Below, in pieces: positions 36,988-45,266 of a DNA stretch of 64,000 nucleotides. This DNA is from an uncultured Oscillospiraceae bacterium (GTDB lineage Bacteria > Bacillota > Clostridia > Oscillospirales > Ruminococcaceae), in contig CAKSLI010000003.1 of NCBI GenBank assembly GCA_934466475.1, positions 124,001 to 188,000 on the forward strand. The letters are read 5' to 3'. Numbering within the stretch: the first letter of the stretch is position 1; each line of letters begins with the position of its first letter. The position numbers were made by a program, and so were the translations under genes. Under the pieces are notes generated by a model. It was not told where the DNA came from, made no database searches, and saw only the letters and a list, made by a program, of their open reading frames with translations.

Positions 36988-37015
36988 AACTACTTTAAAC
37001 CTACCGTGTGAACAA

Positions 37016-37219
37016 TTACTTGCCCATATTGTAGCGCTTCTTAAATCTGTCAACACGTCCGCCGGAATCTACCAGCTTCTGCTTACCTGTGAAGAACGGA
37101 TGGCACTTAGAGCAGATTTCTACTCTGATGTCCTTCTTGGTAGAGCGTGTAGCGATTTCATTGCCGCAAGCGCATCTGATAACAGTAGCCTCGTATGCGG
37201 GATGAATACCTTCCTTCAT
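37016..37219 (-). CDS. rpmE: 50S ribosomal protein L31 (zinc-binding form)
   Basis: 67 residues from the ATG preceded by GAGGTG (a GTG nine bases earlier is inside that site). [23 protein letters not shown] and [26 protein letters not shown] are typical of L31. The cysteine pattern C-x-C ... C-x-x-C shows the zinc-containing form; zinc-free paralogues lack it. It has its own promoter, an 80-base structured leader and a strong terminator. Confidence 0.96.
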   Translation of the reverse strand: MKEGIHPAYEATVIRCACGNEIATRSTKKDIRVEICSKCHPFFTGKQKLVDSGGRVDRFKKRYNMGK

Positions 37220-37300
37220 GAATTTCACCTCAATCCGTATATGCCAAACCCTGGTTTGCTTACCATCAGCGGTTCAGACTATGGCATAGTCATTAACAAT
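37220..37300 (-). promoter_or_regulatory. Structured 5' leader of rpmE, possible L31 autoregulatory RNA
   Basis: Between the promoter and the start codon the transcript can form two hairpins: GACTATG-C-CATAGTC (37275-37289) and CAAACC-AGG-GTTTG (about 37245-37260). Structured L31 leaders have been reported in Firmicutes; I could not compare this one with the published consensus. Confidence 0.4.
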
Positions 37301-37305
37301 TATAT

Positions 37306-37334
37306 AGTATACCACAACTCTCCCACAATTGCAA
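37306..37334 (-). promoter_or_regulatory. Promoter of rpmE
   Basis: Minus-strand TTGCAA (37329-37334), 17-base spacer, TATACT (37306-37311). Confidence 0.8.
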
Positions 37335-37389
37335 GGGGTTTTTGAAAATTTTCTTGAAAATTTTCGTTCTATGTGGAACTATATTCCAA

Positions 37390-39105
37390 TCAGAAGCCGA
37401 GGATCTTTGTGAAATCTGCGGACAGCTTCTCCTGGAGTGCAACAGCGTCAGCCTTCTGCGCGCCTGTTGTGGTGTAGTATACCTTGATCTTCGGCTCTGT
37501 GCCGGACGGTCTGATAACTACGCTCGCATTATCTGTCAGGAAGAATGTGATAACGTTGGACTTCGGCAGGGTGATCTGCTCGGTCTTGCCGTCGGTGTAG
37601 GTCTTTACGGAAGCCTCATAATCAGCGGTTGCAACTACATCCAGACCGCCAATGGACTTCGGACCGTTCTTTCTGAGGTCGGACATGATCTCGCTCATGC
37701 GCTCCATGCCGCTCTCGCCCTCGCAGGTGAAGGTATCCAGCTTGTTGAAGTAAACGCCGTATTCAGCGTACATTCTCTTTCTTGCCTCGATGAGGGAGAT
37801 CCCCTTTGTGCGGTAGAAAGCAGCCATCTCGCAGATGAGCATGGAAGCCACAACGGCGTCCTTATCGCGGACATAGCCGCCTGCAAGGTAGCCGTAGCTC
37901 TCCTCAAAGCCGAAGATGTAGCGGTTCTCCTCGCCCTTTGCCTCGAGGAATCCGATCTGCTCGCCGATGAACTTGAAGCCTGTGAGTACTTCGCGGAGCT
38001 CAACGCCGTACTTAGCGCAGATAGCCTTTGTGATATCAGTTGTAACGATAGTCTTTACTGCAACAGGGTTCTTGGGCATTGTGCCGAGAGCTATGCGCTC
38101 CTTGCAGATGTATTCGAGGAGCAGCGCGCCGACTTCGTTGCCGGTGAACAGCTCGTAATGATCGCCGTCAGGAACTGCGATACCTACGCGGTCGCAGTCA
38201 GGGTCGGTTGCAAGCAGCAGGTCGGGCTTCTCGGTCTCGCAGAGCTTCAGACCGCAGGCGAGAGCCTCCTTGATCTCGGGGTTCGGATAGGGGCAGGTCG
38301 GGAAGTGGCCGTCAGGATTCTCCTGCTCGGGAACTACAACGACATTCTTAATGCCGATCTCCCTGAGGATACGGCGTACAGGCTTGTTGCCGGTGCCGTT
38401 CAGAGGTGTGTAAACTACCTTGAGGCCGCTGTCAGCAACGAGATCCGTATGGAGTCCCTGCTCCTTTACCTTTGCCATGTAAGCGTCGATAACGTCATCG
38501 CCGATGAAGCTGATCATGCCGTCAGCGACAGCCTTGTCGAAATCCATGGACTTAACGCCGTCAAAGATGTCGATAGCGTTGATCTTGGAGAGAACTGCCT
38601 CGGCAGCTTCAAGCGTGAGCTGGCAGCCGTCGTTGCCGTATACCTTATAACCGTTGTACTTTGCAGGATTGTGGCTGGCTGTAACCATGATACCTGCGCC
38701 GCAGTCCAGCGCCCTTACAGCCCATGAAAGCATAGGAGTAGGCATGAGCTCCTTATAGATATGTACCTTGATTCCGTTTGCAGCAAGAACCTCCGCTGCG
38801 CCCTTGGAGAAATAATCGGACTTGATACGGCTGTCATAGGAGATAGCCACGGACTTCTTCTCGCCGCTTGCGAGAATATACTCAGCAAGACCCTGAGTAG
38901 CCTTCTTTACGGTGTAAATGTTCATTCTGTTGGTGCCTGCGCCGATAACGCCGCGCAGTCCGCCGGTACCGAATTCGAGATCGCGGTAGAAACGGTCGTT
39001 CTTGCCGTCCTCGTCGGACTTTATGCTCTCCAGCTCAGTCTTGAGGTCGGGATCGGCAACCGCCTTCTCCAGCCACTGGTCATAGAGCTTATGAATATCT
39101 GCCAT
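37390..39105 (-). CDS. Phosphoglucomutase/phosphomannomutase
   Basis: 571 residues of the alpha-D-phosphohexomutase family; interconverts hexose-1- and 6-phosphates. RDLEFGTGGLRGVIGAGTNR is the N-terminal signature, TASHNPAKYNGYKVY carries the phosphoserine, DPDCDRVG the metal-binding loop, and GFEESYGYL the sugar-binding loop; near the C-terminus VIRPSGTEPKIKVYY binds phosphate. The length matches Firmicutes PgcA/PMM2-like enzymes. Together with glgB (47.3 kb) it supports glycogen synthesis or use. Single gene with its own promoter. Confidence 0.95.
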   Translation of the reverse strand: MADIHKLYDQWLEKAVADPDLKTELESIKSDEDGKNDRFYRDLEFGTGGLRGVIGAGTNRMNIYTVKKATQGLAEYILASGEKKSVAISYDSRIKSDYFSKGAAEVLAANGIKVHIYKELMPTPMLSWAVRALDCGAGIMVTASHNPAKYNGYKVYGNDGCQLTLEAAEAVLSKINAIDIFDGVKSMDFDKAVADGMISFIGDDVIDAYMAKVKEQGLHTDLVADSGLKVVYTPLNGTGNKPVRRILREIGIKNVVVVPEQENPDGHFPTCPYPNPEIKEALACGLKLCETEKPDLLLATDPDCDRVGIAVPDGDHYELFTGNEVGALLLEYICKERIALGTMPKNPVAVKTIVTTDITKAICAKYGVELREVLTGFKFIGEQIGFLEAKGEENRYIFGFEESYGYLAGGYVRDKDAVVASMLICEMAAFYRTKGISLIEARKRMYAEYGVYFNKLDTFTCEGESGMERMSEIMSDLRKNGPKSIGGLDVVATADYEASVKTYTDGKTEQITLPKSNVITFFLTDNASVVIRPSGTEPKIKVYYTTTGAQKADAVALQEKLSADFTKILGF

Positions 39106-39180
39106 GATGAATACCTCCTGATGATTTTCGGATTTCGACTATTCAAAGTAAAACGTATGCTTTGCTCATCAATCAAAATT

Positions 39181-39209
39181 ATTATAGCATAATTCCTTTC
39201 AGATTTCAA
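39181..39209 (-). promoter_or_regulatory. Promoter of the phosphoglucomutase gene
   Basis: Minus-strand TTGAAA (39204-39209), 17-base spacer, TATAAT (39181-39186). Confidence 0.82.
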
Positions 39210-39320
39210 GGGGGCATAATAAAAAAGTTTTACCTAAAACACACGATTTTTCAGCTAATTTATACCACAATTATGAGTTGCTTTGTTACATCAGCTCTAA
39301 AAATTTTTCTGCCTTTCCTC

Positions 39321-39349
39321 TTGACAAATCACTGAATATATGATATTAT
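39321..39349 (+). promoter_or_regulatory. Promoter of the DUF3793-flavodoxin operon
   Basis: TTGACA (39321-39326), 17-base spacer, TATTAT (39344-39349). Confidence 0.85.
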
Positions 39350-39358
39350 GTATTTGCT

Positions 39359-39376
39359 GGTTAGGCGTTGCTAACC
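39359..39376 (+). promoter_or_regulatory. Dyad 1, GTTAG-N6-CTAAC type, at the transcription start
   Basis: GGTTAG-GCGTTG-CTAACC, a perfect six-base dyad starting a few bases after the expected +1. A second dyad with the same inner half-site and the same spacing lies 53 bases downstream. The half-site recalls DtxR/IdeR-type iron boxes, whose arms are closer together; regulator identity is inferred. Confidence 0.55.
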
Positions 39377-39411
39377 TAGGCTGCGGGGTTCCGCATTTTA
39401 TTTTACGCACA

Positions 39412-39429
39412 TGTTAGTAAACGCTAACA
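39412..39429 (+). promoter_or_regulatory. Dyad 2, GTTAG-N6-CTAAC type, in the leader
   Basis: TGTTAG-TAAACG-CTAACA, a perfect six-base dyad with the same geometry as dyad 1. Between the two lies a short TGCGG-GGTT-CCGCA hairpin followed by TTTTATTTTA (39382-39402), which could act as a weak attenuator. Confidence 0.55.
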
Positions 39430-39472
39430 CGGAGTAAAACCACATAAAACGCACAAGATAAGGAGATAGGAC

Positions 39473-40051
39473 ATGTCCACGGAAGAATGCAGGCGCTTTG
39501 AAAAGAAGCTGGCTTTCCACACAGCGCCGTCACTGCTTGGAATAAAGTGCGCAAGCCTGCTGACGCTTTCGCGCAGGGAGTTCGACATAGACGGAAATGC
39601 GCGCAGGTTCAACCGCCGCGCAGCGATAAAAGGTCTCCGGATAAAGGTGCTCCGTGAGCAATGCGCCTGCCGCGAGCGCTCCCTTATCCTCGTGTACAAT
39701 GCGGAAAAGCTCGCAAAACGGCTGTCAGAGCCGGAGACCCGCGGTTTTCTGCGTGAATACGGCTACACGGACGACATGACTATGGATCAGTGCCTTGAAC
39801 GGCTCTCGCAGCGCACTTTCTGCGACGATTTCCCGCATGAGATCGGGCTTTTCCTCGATTATCCGGTTGAGGACGTGCGTGGGTTCGTTGAAAACGGCGG
39901 AGGCAACTACAAGCTGTGCGGCTGCTGGAAAGTCTACGGCTGTGTGGAATCGGCAAGGCGGAAATTCGCGGCATACGACAGGTGCAGGGAATATCTCTGC
40001 GAAAGACTAGAGCAGGGCGAGGACATATACCGCGCTCTGAAAATATCATAA
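39473..40051 (+). CDS. DUF3793 family protein
   Basis: 192 residues matching the DUF3793 family of Clostridia: KLAFHTAPSLLGIKCASLLT near the start, the basic middle RFNRRAAIKGLRIKVLREQC, CACRERSLILVYNAEKL, then FPHEIGLFLDYPVEDVRGFV and CGCWKVYGCVESARRKF. Cysteines are frequent. Function is not established. It is translated just ahead of a flavodoxin: its stop codon overlaps the flavodoxin ribosome site. This pairing and the twin dyads upstream suggest a role in iron- or redox-responsive metabolism. Confidence 0.85.
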   Translation: MSTEECRRFEKKLAFHTAPSLLGIKCASLLTLSRREFDIDGNARRFNRRAAIKGLRIKVLREQCACRERSLILVYNAEKLAKRLSEPETRGFLREYGYTDDMTMDQCLERLSQRTFCDDFPHEIGLFLDYPVEDVRGFVENGGGNYKLCGCWKVYGCVESARRKFAAYDRCREYLCERLEQGEDIYRALKIS

Positions 40052-40065
40052 GGAGGACAACTACT

Positions 40066-40473
40066 ATGAAAATTGCTGTTATTTACTGGAGCGGCACAGG
40101 AAACACCGAGGCTATGGCAAAGGCCGTTGCCGAGGGCGCAGGCGCTGAGCTTTTCTCCGTTTCCGAATTCTCCGGAGACGTGGCAGATTACGACAGACTT
40201 GCATTCGGCTGCCCGGCAATGGGCGCTGAAAACCTTGAGGAGGGCGAATTCGAGCCGTTCTTCACTGACAACGAAAGCAAGCTCTCCGGCAAGAAGGTAG
40301 CGCTTTTCGGCTCCTACGGCTGGGGCGACGGCGAGTGGATGCGCCAGTGGGCTGACCGCGTTACCGCTGACGGCGCAGAGCTCGTAAACGGCGAGGGACT
40401 CATCGTAAACGAGACCCCCGATGACGGCGCACTTGCAGACTGCAAGGCTCTTGGAGCAAAGCTCGCAGAATAA
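40066..40473 (+). CDS. Short-chain flavodoxin
   Basis: 135 residues; small FMN electron carrier. MKIAVIYWSGTGNTEAMAKAV contains the phosphate-binding SGTGNTE loop (residues 9-15); the aromatic FMN contacts lie in AFGCPAMGAENLEE and FGSYGWGDGEWMRQW. AGGAGG sits ten bases before the ATG. Flavodoxins often replace ferredoxin under iron limitation, which matches the candidate metal-type operators upstream. Confidence 0.95.
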   Translation: MKIAVIYWSGTGNTEAMAKAVAEGAGAELFSVSEFSGDVADYDRLAFGCPAMGAENLEEGEFEPFFTDNESKLSGKKVALFGSYGWGDGEWMRQWADRVTADGAELVNGEGLIVNETPDDGALADCKALGAKLAE

Positions 40474-40506
40474 AATTTACAGTCCACCTTCCCCCTTAAA
40501 TAAAAG

Positions 40507-40544
40507 CAGGCTGCCGGTATCATCTGCCGGCAACCTGTTTTTTT
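40507..40544. terminator. Terminator after the flavodoxin gene
   Basis: Stem CAGG-C-TGCCGG paired with CCGGCA-A-CCTG (40507-40516, 40527-40537) and seven Ts; it overlaps the stop of the convergent DUF3877 gene. Confidence 0.85.
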
Positions 40545-41083
40545 CAGAAGCCAAAGGACTCGTAGTCCTCCTTGGTGAAGCGGTGATAGGTCAGCTGGAT
40601 CCCCTCGTCTGCAAAGCAGTAGTAATAGCCGTCCGGCTTACCGTCCTCAAAGTAAACGAGATAGTCGAATTCATCGTTTGCGGATTTTTCAACGTGCACC
40701 TTGTCAGAATACTTCCGGAAAAGCGCCGTCACATCTTCCAGCGTGATCCCTTTTTCCCGGATGAGGCTTACATATTCCGGCAGGAAGCTGCATTTATCAG
40801 CGTGTTCATAAATATATTCCGCGCCCTTTGCCGGGACGTCAATGCGGACGAGCTTTCCGCCGTACTGCCTCTCGAATTCCACCCGCCCCAGGCGCTCCTC
40901 AGCGTAATCAGCGAATCTGCTGAGATACTCCTCCATTTCCTCCATGCTGGCGTTCACTCCAAGCAGGCGGTTAAGGGAATCGAGCGGATAGTTTATGCTC
41001 ATTTTATGACTTCCAAAACCGATTTTAAGCTGAGCCTCGTATATAAAATCCGATATGTTCTTTTCAAGCTTTGCAAAATCCAT
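40544..41083 (-). CDS. DUF3877-like protein
   Basis: 179 residues, acidic, no signal peptide or membrane helix. MDFAKLEKNISDFIYEAQLK, then INYPLDSLNRLLGVNASMEE, VRIDVPAKGAEYIYEH and YYYCFADEGIQLTYHRFTKEDY recall the DUF3877 family of Firmicutes. Function unknown. ATG 41083 has AAAGGA upstream. Single gene with its own promoter, convergent with the flavodoxin operon. Confidence 0.72.
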   Translation of the reverse strand: MDFAKLEKNISDFIYEAQLKIGFGSHKMSINYPLDSLNRLLGVNASMEEMEEYLSRFADYAEERLGRVEFERQYGGKLVRIDVPAKGAEYIYEHADKCSFLPEYVSLIREKGITLEDVTALFRKYSDKVHVEKSANDEFDYLVYFEDGKPDGYYYCFADEGIQLTYHRFTKEDYESFGF

Positions 41084-41121
41084 GGCATTCCTTTCCCAGT
41101 GTTTCAGTAGGCTTTGATATA

Positions 41122-41150
41122 ATTGTACCACATTTTTCAGGAAAAATCAA
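41122..41150 (-). promoter_or_regulatory. Promoter of the DUF3877-like gene
   Basis: Minus-strand TTGATT (41145-41150), 17-base spacer, TACAAT (41122-41127). It abuts the terminator of the upstream dockerin gene. Confidence 0.72.
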
Positions 41151-41153
41151 GAG

Positions 41154-41181
41154 AAAAAGCACGGAGTTTTCGCTCCGTGCT
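41154..41181 (-). terminator. Terminator of the dockerin-protein gene
   Basis: Perfect stem AGCACGGAG/CTCCGTGCT (41158-41166 and 41173-41181), followed on the minus strand by TTTT. Confidence 0.87.
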
Positions 41182-41188
41182 TCAATCT

Positions 41189-44100
41189 TTAAAGAAGACC
41201 AACTATGGATCTCAGGATAGCCGCCGCGTCAAGCGCATTGACAAACCCGTCGCCGTTAAAGTCGCAGGTTTCATCGAATCCAAAAGTGCCAACGCACATT
41301 TTCAGTATAGCGGACGCGTCCTTGGCGTCAACGCGTGTGCTGTTGTCGGCGTCTCCCGGAAGCGTGGTTCTGGTGTCAAGCATGATCACATAATCGCCGG
41401 TCACTGTCGGCTTTGCCTGCGCAATGCCTGTGGAAGCCGACACCTTGGAGGTAGATACGAAGTCCAGGAGATAAGTCTCCTCGTTATACATGTACATATT
41501 AACGAAGCGGTTCTTCTCCTTGCAGCCGGTCTTTATGTAAAGCACTGCCCCGATCTTATTGTCGCCGTATGTATGGATCCTTGCGACCTCGCTGTCGCCT
41601 GCCGTATCTATAAGCACTGACGGAATATACACATCCGTGCTCTTTATTCCAACGCTGACGCTTGAAACCGTCTTGTTCTCCTTTAATGTACCTGCGTCAA
41701 CCACCCAACTGAACATGTCGTTCACGACAAACTCAAGCGTGGCTTTCTTTGAAATAGCCGCGTTGACGATGTCCGCCGGAACAGAGGTATTTCCGTTCAG
41801 GTTGATGACCAGCCTGGATTCCGCCTTGGCAGCCTTGACCTTTAGCAGGAGCTGATCCCAGCCCTTTACGGAGCTTCCTTTCATTGTCGGAGGGCTGACC
41901 GTTGTGTCGTCAGTCTTGGTGGTATCATCGTCCTTGGCAGTGTCGTCAGTTTTGGTGGTATCGTCGGTCTTAGTGTCGTCCTTCTTGCCGTTGTCCTTGG
42001 AGGTATCGGTGCTCGTGTCGTCCTTCTTGCGGACAACTATGTTGAACGTTGTCGTTGCACCGTGGAAATTAACGACAACAGTCTGCTGACCCAGCACCCA
42101 GCTGTCGAACTCCTCGATCATATCATCGTCCATGAGGATGCTCTCGGTTTTTCCGTCCTCATACGTAACCTTGATCTGACCGCCGGTGACGTTGATAAGC
42201 TCACCCAGATAATAGGAATATTTCAGCGGACGCTTTTCAAGCTCAATGGATTTTACTCCGTAATCAACGCCTACCGTGTACTTGTACTCCGCAAGCGGGC
42301 TGTCGTCAACATTCGGGTCGGTAGACTTGGCATAGGTGCGGAGAAGATAAACCGTTGACTCATACTTATCCTTTTTCAGCGTGATGACAGTGTTCGCCGC
42401 ATACTTGGTGAAGTTCTTGACTGCAACGGTGCTGTCGAGAGTATAATATATCTCAGTGTTCTTGGAATCGCATGCCAGCGTGAGCTTCACGGTATCCTCA
42501 TAATTCCCGGCATTCTTGCTGGGATAGGGCGAAAGCGCCTTGTTCTTTGGAATATTTACCGTATACGTGTAGGATACCACATCGGAATCGAACATTCTGC
42601 CGGTAGTGTCCTTGGAGTAGCAGTATATTCTGAAGGTCTTGCTGGTATTCGGGTCGGTATTCAGCGTGATAACGCCGGAATACTTCGTGTAGCTGTCCTT
42701 TTTCGCGGAGGGATCCATGGAATAATACACGTCCGCGCCAACAGTCGTTGTGTTCAGGGCGATATTCAGCGCGTACTGATATGTGCCGGAAGCGACATTC
42801 GCTGTCGGAGCCTCAGCCGTGAGCTTCGGTATCTTGACCGTATAAACGAACGTGCTTACGGAGCTTTCCTTCATTCCGGGGGCGGTAGCTATCGCCTTGA
42901 TGTAATAGTCAACGGTCTCTCCGGGGATACCGGAAAGCGTTATCGGCGCGGAGGAAGAGAACGCAGTACCGCCGGTGACGGTCGGAGCGGCGATATTCGC
43001 GTCGTTTCCGATCGTATAGTAAATGGTCGCGTAATCCGGAACCGTCTTCAGGTATACCTTCGTCTCCTCGTAGAATGCGACCTTGCCCTCAGTGGAATCC
43101 AGCGGATCAGCCCACGGAGGCGTAACAGTTCCCGCCTCGCCGACATTTACGACTATCTCGACAGTATCGCCGTTTGTCGTTGTGTCGATGTAATCCGGGA
43201 GCGACACCTTGCCCTTTAGCTTGAACTGCTGCGCCTTGCCCATCTTCGGGTTGTAGACATCATTTGCGGAGGTGAGGTCCCACGTTACCGCGCAGCCGTC
43301 CTCCAGCGGAGTTCCCGTGGGAGCTTCAACGCTGACTATTGCCGGGAGCAGCTTGCCGATATCGGTTATGGAAGCGCCGTTCACAGCGTAAACCGCCTTG
43401 GGCTCGATTATCTTGTAATCGTCCAGCTTTTCGGTCTTTCCCGGGAATGTGTAGGTTACCGTCAGCGTACCCGTGGAGTTCGTCATGCACTTTGCGGAAT
43501 TGCCGTTTACAAACGCCTGGGTCGAGAAGAAAGCGTACATATTCTTTGCGGTGAGCTGTACGCTTATCGAATAGCTGGTGTTGTAATCAGCCTTGCCGTT
43601 GGAGTTCGAGCCTATCCAGGCAACCGCGGAAACAAGCGCGATTCCATATCTCTCAGGGTCAGACGAGGGAGTTACAAGCGTTGCGACCGTGTTGAACGTC
43701 TCACCGCCGACCGGCGCCTGCACCTCAAGGTGGACTTCCGGTATATTGGTCAGGTTTGACGGCTCCAGCGTGATGGAATATGTAAACATAGCCACAGCAC
43801 TGGTATTGAAGCGCTCATTGTATGCCACCGCCTTGATGTAATAGGTCTTGGTGGTTCCAACAACGCCGGCAAGGTTGATGCCGCCGTTATACTTGAAGTT
43901 TGTTGAGGTCTCAACGCCTCCCTGCGGGTCAGGACCGTTCTCATTCTCGCTTATGGTATAGTAGATCGTTTCAGAAGAACTGAGCTTTACTGTGATACCA
44001 GTCCTGTATTCGCCCTCGGCGGTGGTTGTGGTCGGCTTTGCAAGCTGGTCAGCTGCCAGTACAATAACATTGACATAAACGTTGTACTTGGTCGAGGTAT

Positions 44101-44869
44101 CCTCTACCTGTGAGCCGGAAGGCACCGACAATGTACCGCGGATCTTGAAGCTCTGCTGTGCAACGTCGTTGGGGTTGTATGTGGTGGAAGTAGCGTAGTC
44201 AAAGGTATTGAGCGCAGTCTTCCATGTTATCTTGGACTCGAATGTATAGGTGGTATCCTCGGTGCGTACAAGCGCGGTATCCGGGAGCTGTCTTAATATC
44301 TCCGCGTCCGTTGTATGGCAGGGGAACGGGTCGATAGTGATTTCCTTGCTTCCCTCCGGGATAGTCGTTGTCGTAACGAACTCGGCGCTTACCGTATTCG
44401 GCAGGCGCGTTGCGTCAAAGGACATCTCTGCAATTATGTACTGGTCTCCCTCAGTGCGGGTAGTCATCGCCTGCGGCGCAGATCCTACATAATAAAAGAC
44501 CTTTGCATTTTTTTCAACAGAATAGTTGGTTATATCGATTCTGAGAGATATCTCAACGCGGTACTTCTTGTTGTAGCCAGCGTTTCCGGTCACAACGGTA
44601 TTGCTGCCGTCGTCAAGGTACCATGTCACCTTTTTCTCGCGGATAGCCGTTTCTCTGTTGGTCCTTATGGCAGAAGTCCCCCAGAAGCTCTTTCCCGCCT
44701 CCGGTGACGCAGGAACGCTGTCCAGCGTGATCTCAGAAATAGGAATCAGATCTGCTGCAAACGCCTTTCCTGCTTCGTTGATCAGTTCCCCTAAAATAGC
44801 CGTATCCGTCAGCGTGAACATAAGTGCGAACGCCGCCAGCACAGCAGTAATTTTCTTCAATAGCTTCAT
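41189..44869 (-). CDS. Large secreted dockerin protein with chitobiase-type repeats
   Basis: 1226 residues. A signal peptide ends near residue 38 (GKAFAAD). The bulk is beta-sandwich sequence: at least four CHB_HEX-type repeats with the pattern IYYT(I/L)(S/D) ... YYIKA(I/V)A, each about 85-95 residues, interleaved with Ig-like stretches. A Big_3/4-type Ig domain (SIELEKRPLKYSYYLGELIN) is near residue 920. A highly acidic D/T/K-rich linker of about 50 residues (about 1005-1055) follows. The final 55 residues are a type I dockerin with two calcium loops, DADNSTRVDAKD and DFNGDGFVNALD. No catalytic motif was recognised, so it may be structural or binding. It needs a cohesin partner, none of which is in the window. 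Confidence 0.88.
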   Translation of the reverse strand: MKLLKKITAVLAAFALMFTLTDTAILGELINEAGKAFAADLIPISEITLDSVPASPEAGKSFWGTSAIRTNRETAIREKKVTWYLDDGSNTVVTGNAGYNKKYRVEISLRIDITNYSVEKNAKVFYYVGSAPQAMTTRTEGDQYIIAEMSFDATRLPNTVSAEFVTTTTIPEGSKEITIDPFPCHTTDAEILRQLPDTALVRTEDTTYTFESKITWKTALNTFDYATSTTYNPNDVAQQSFKIRGTLSVPSGSQVEDTSTKYNVYVNVIVLAADQLAKPTTTTAEGEYRTGITVKLSSSETIYYTISENENGPDPQGGVETSTNFKYNGGINLAGVVGTTKTYYIKAVAYNERFNTSAVAMFTYSITLEPSNLTNIPEVHLEVQAPVGGETFNTVATLVTPSSDPERYGIALVSAVAWIGSNSNGKADYNTSYSISVQLTAKNMYAFFSTQAFVNGNSAKCMTNSTGTLTVTYTFPGKTEKLDDYKIIEPKAVYAVNGASITDIGKLLPAIVSVEAPTGTPLEDGCAVTWDLTSANDVYNPKMGKAQQFKLKGKVSLPDYIDTTTNGDTVEIVVNVGEAGTVTPPWADPLDSTEGKVAFYEETKVYLKTVPDYATIYYTIGNDANIAAPTVTGGTAFSSSAPITLSGIPGETVDYYIKAIATAPGMKESSVSTFVYTVKIPKLTAEAPTANVASGTYQYALNIALNTTTVGADVYYSMDPSAKKDSYTKYSGVITLNTDPNTSKTFRIYCYSKDTTGRMFDSDVVSYTYTVNIPKNKALSPYPSKNAGNYEDTVKLTLACDSKNTEIYYTLDSTVAVKNFTKYAANTVITLKKDKYESTVYLLRTYAKSTDPNVDDSPLAEYKYTVGVDYGVKSIELEKRPLKYSYYLGELINVTGGQIKVTYEDGKTESILMDDDMIEEFDSWVLGQQTVVVNFHGATTTFNIVVRKKDDTSTDTSKDNGKKDDTKTDDTTKTDDTAKDDDTTKTDDTTVSPPTMKGSSVKGWDQLLLKVKAAKAESRLVINLNGNTSVPADIVNAAISKKATLEFVVNDMFSWVVDAGTLKENKTVSSVSVGIKSTDVYIPSVLIDTAGDSEVARIHTYGDNKIGAVLYIKTGCKEKNRFVNMYMYNEETYLLDFVSTSKVSASTGIAQAKPTVTGDYVIMLDTRTTLPGDADNSTRVDAKDASAILKMCVGTFGFDETCDFNGDGFVNALDAAAILRSIVGLL

Positions 44870-44907
44870 ACCAATACCTCCAGATATACGAAATTGTATA
44901 CAGTATT

Positions 44908-44936
44908 ATTATATAATATTTTCCTCGTCAAGTCAA
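44908..44936 (-). promoter_or_regulatory. Promoter of the dockerin-protein gene
   Basis: Minus-strand TTGACT (44931-44936), 17-base spacer, TATAAT (44908-44913). A TGTATACA palindrome follows just after the -10 and may be an operator. Confidence 0.82.
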
Positions 44937-45041
44937 TAGAAAAATAATTTTTTGGACTGCCTCCCAGCATACTGGCGGCAGCTTCTATATTATATATCGG
45001 CAGCTTTTCAAAAAAATGAACACCTGTCTGATGATTTTTGA

Positions 45042-45266
45042 TTATTTCTCCGAAACTGTGAAAATAAGTCCGTCGTCTGCGAAATCTGAAGTCAGTCCGA
45101 TTTCCGCGAAATAGCCGCAGATAAACTCCCGCAGACCGTCGTTCCTCTCATCAAGGGAAAAGTACTGCCCGCCGCAGCCGTCATGAAAATGCACGTGATC
45201 CGGATAATGCTCCGCACAGGCGGCTTTCAGCTTCAGCACGTCGCTGTATTCAAAAATGTGGCTCAT
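45042..45266 (-). CDS. Small RDAC-like protein coupled to a LysR gene
   Basis: 74 residues from an ATG with AAGGAGG upstream; the ATG overlaps the stop codon of the LysR gene (ATGA). The sequence YPDHVHFHDGCGGQYFSLDE recalls a small clostridial family with the motif VHLRDACGAQ (RDAC proteins), here with HDGC in place of RDAC. No membrane segment. Function unknown. Translational coupling suggests that it acts with, or is controlled like, the regulator. Confidence 0.65.
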   Translation of the reverse strand: MSHIFEYSDVLKLKAACAEHYPDHVHFHDGCGGQYFSLDERNDGLREFICGYFAEIGLTSDFADDGLIFTVSEK

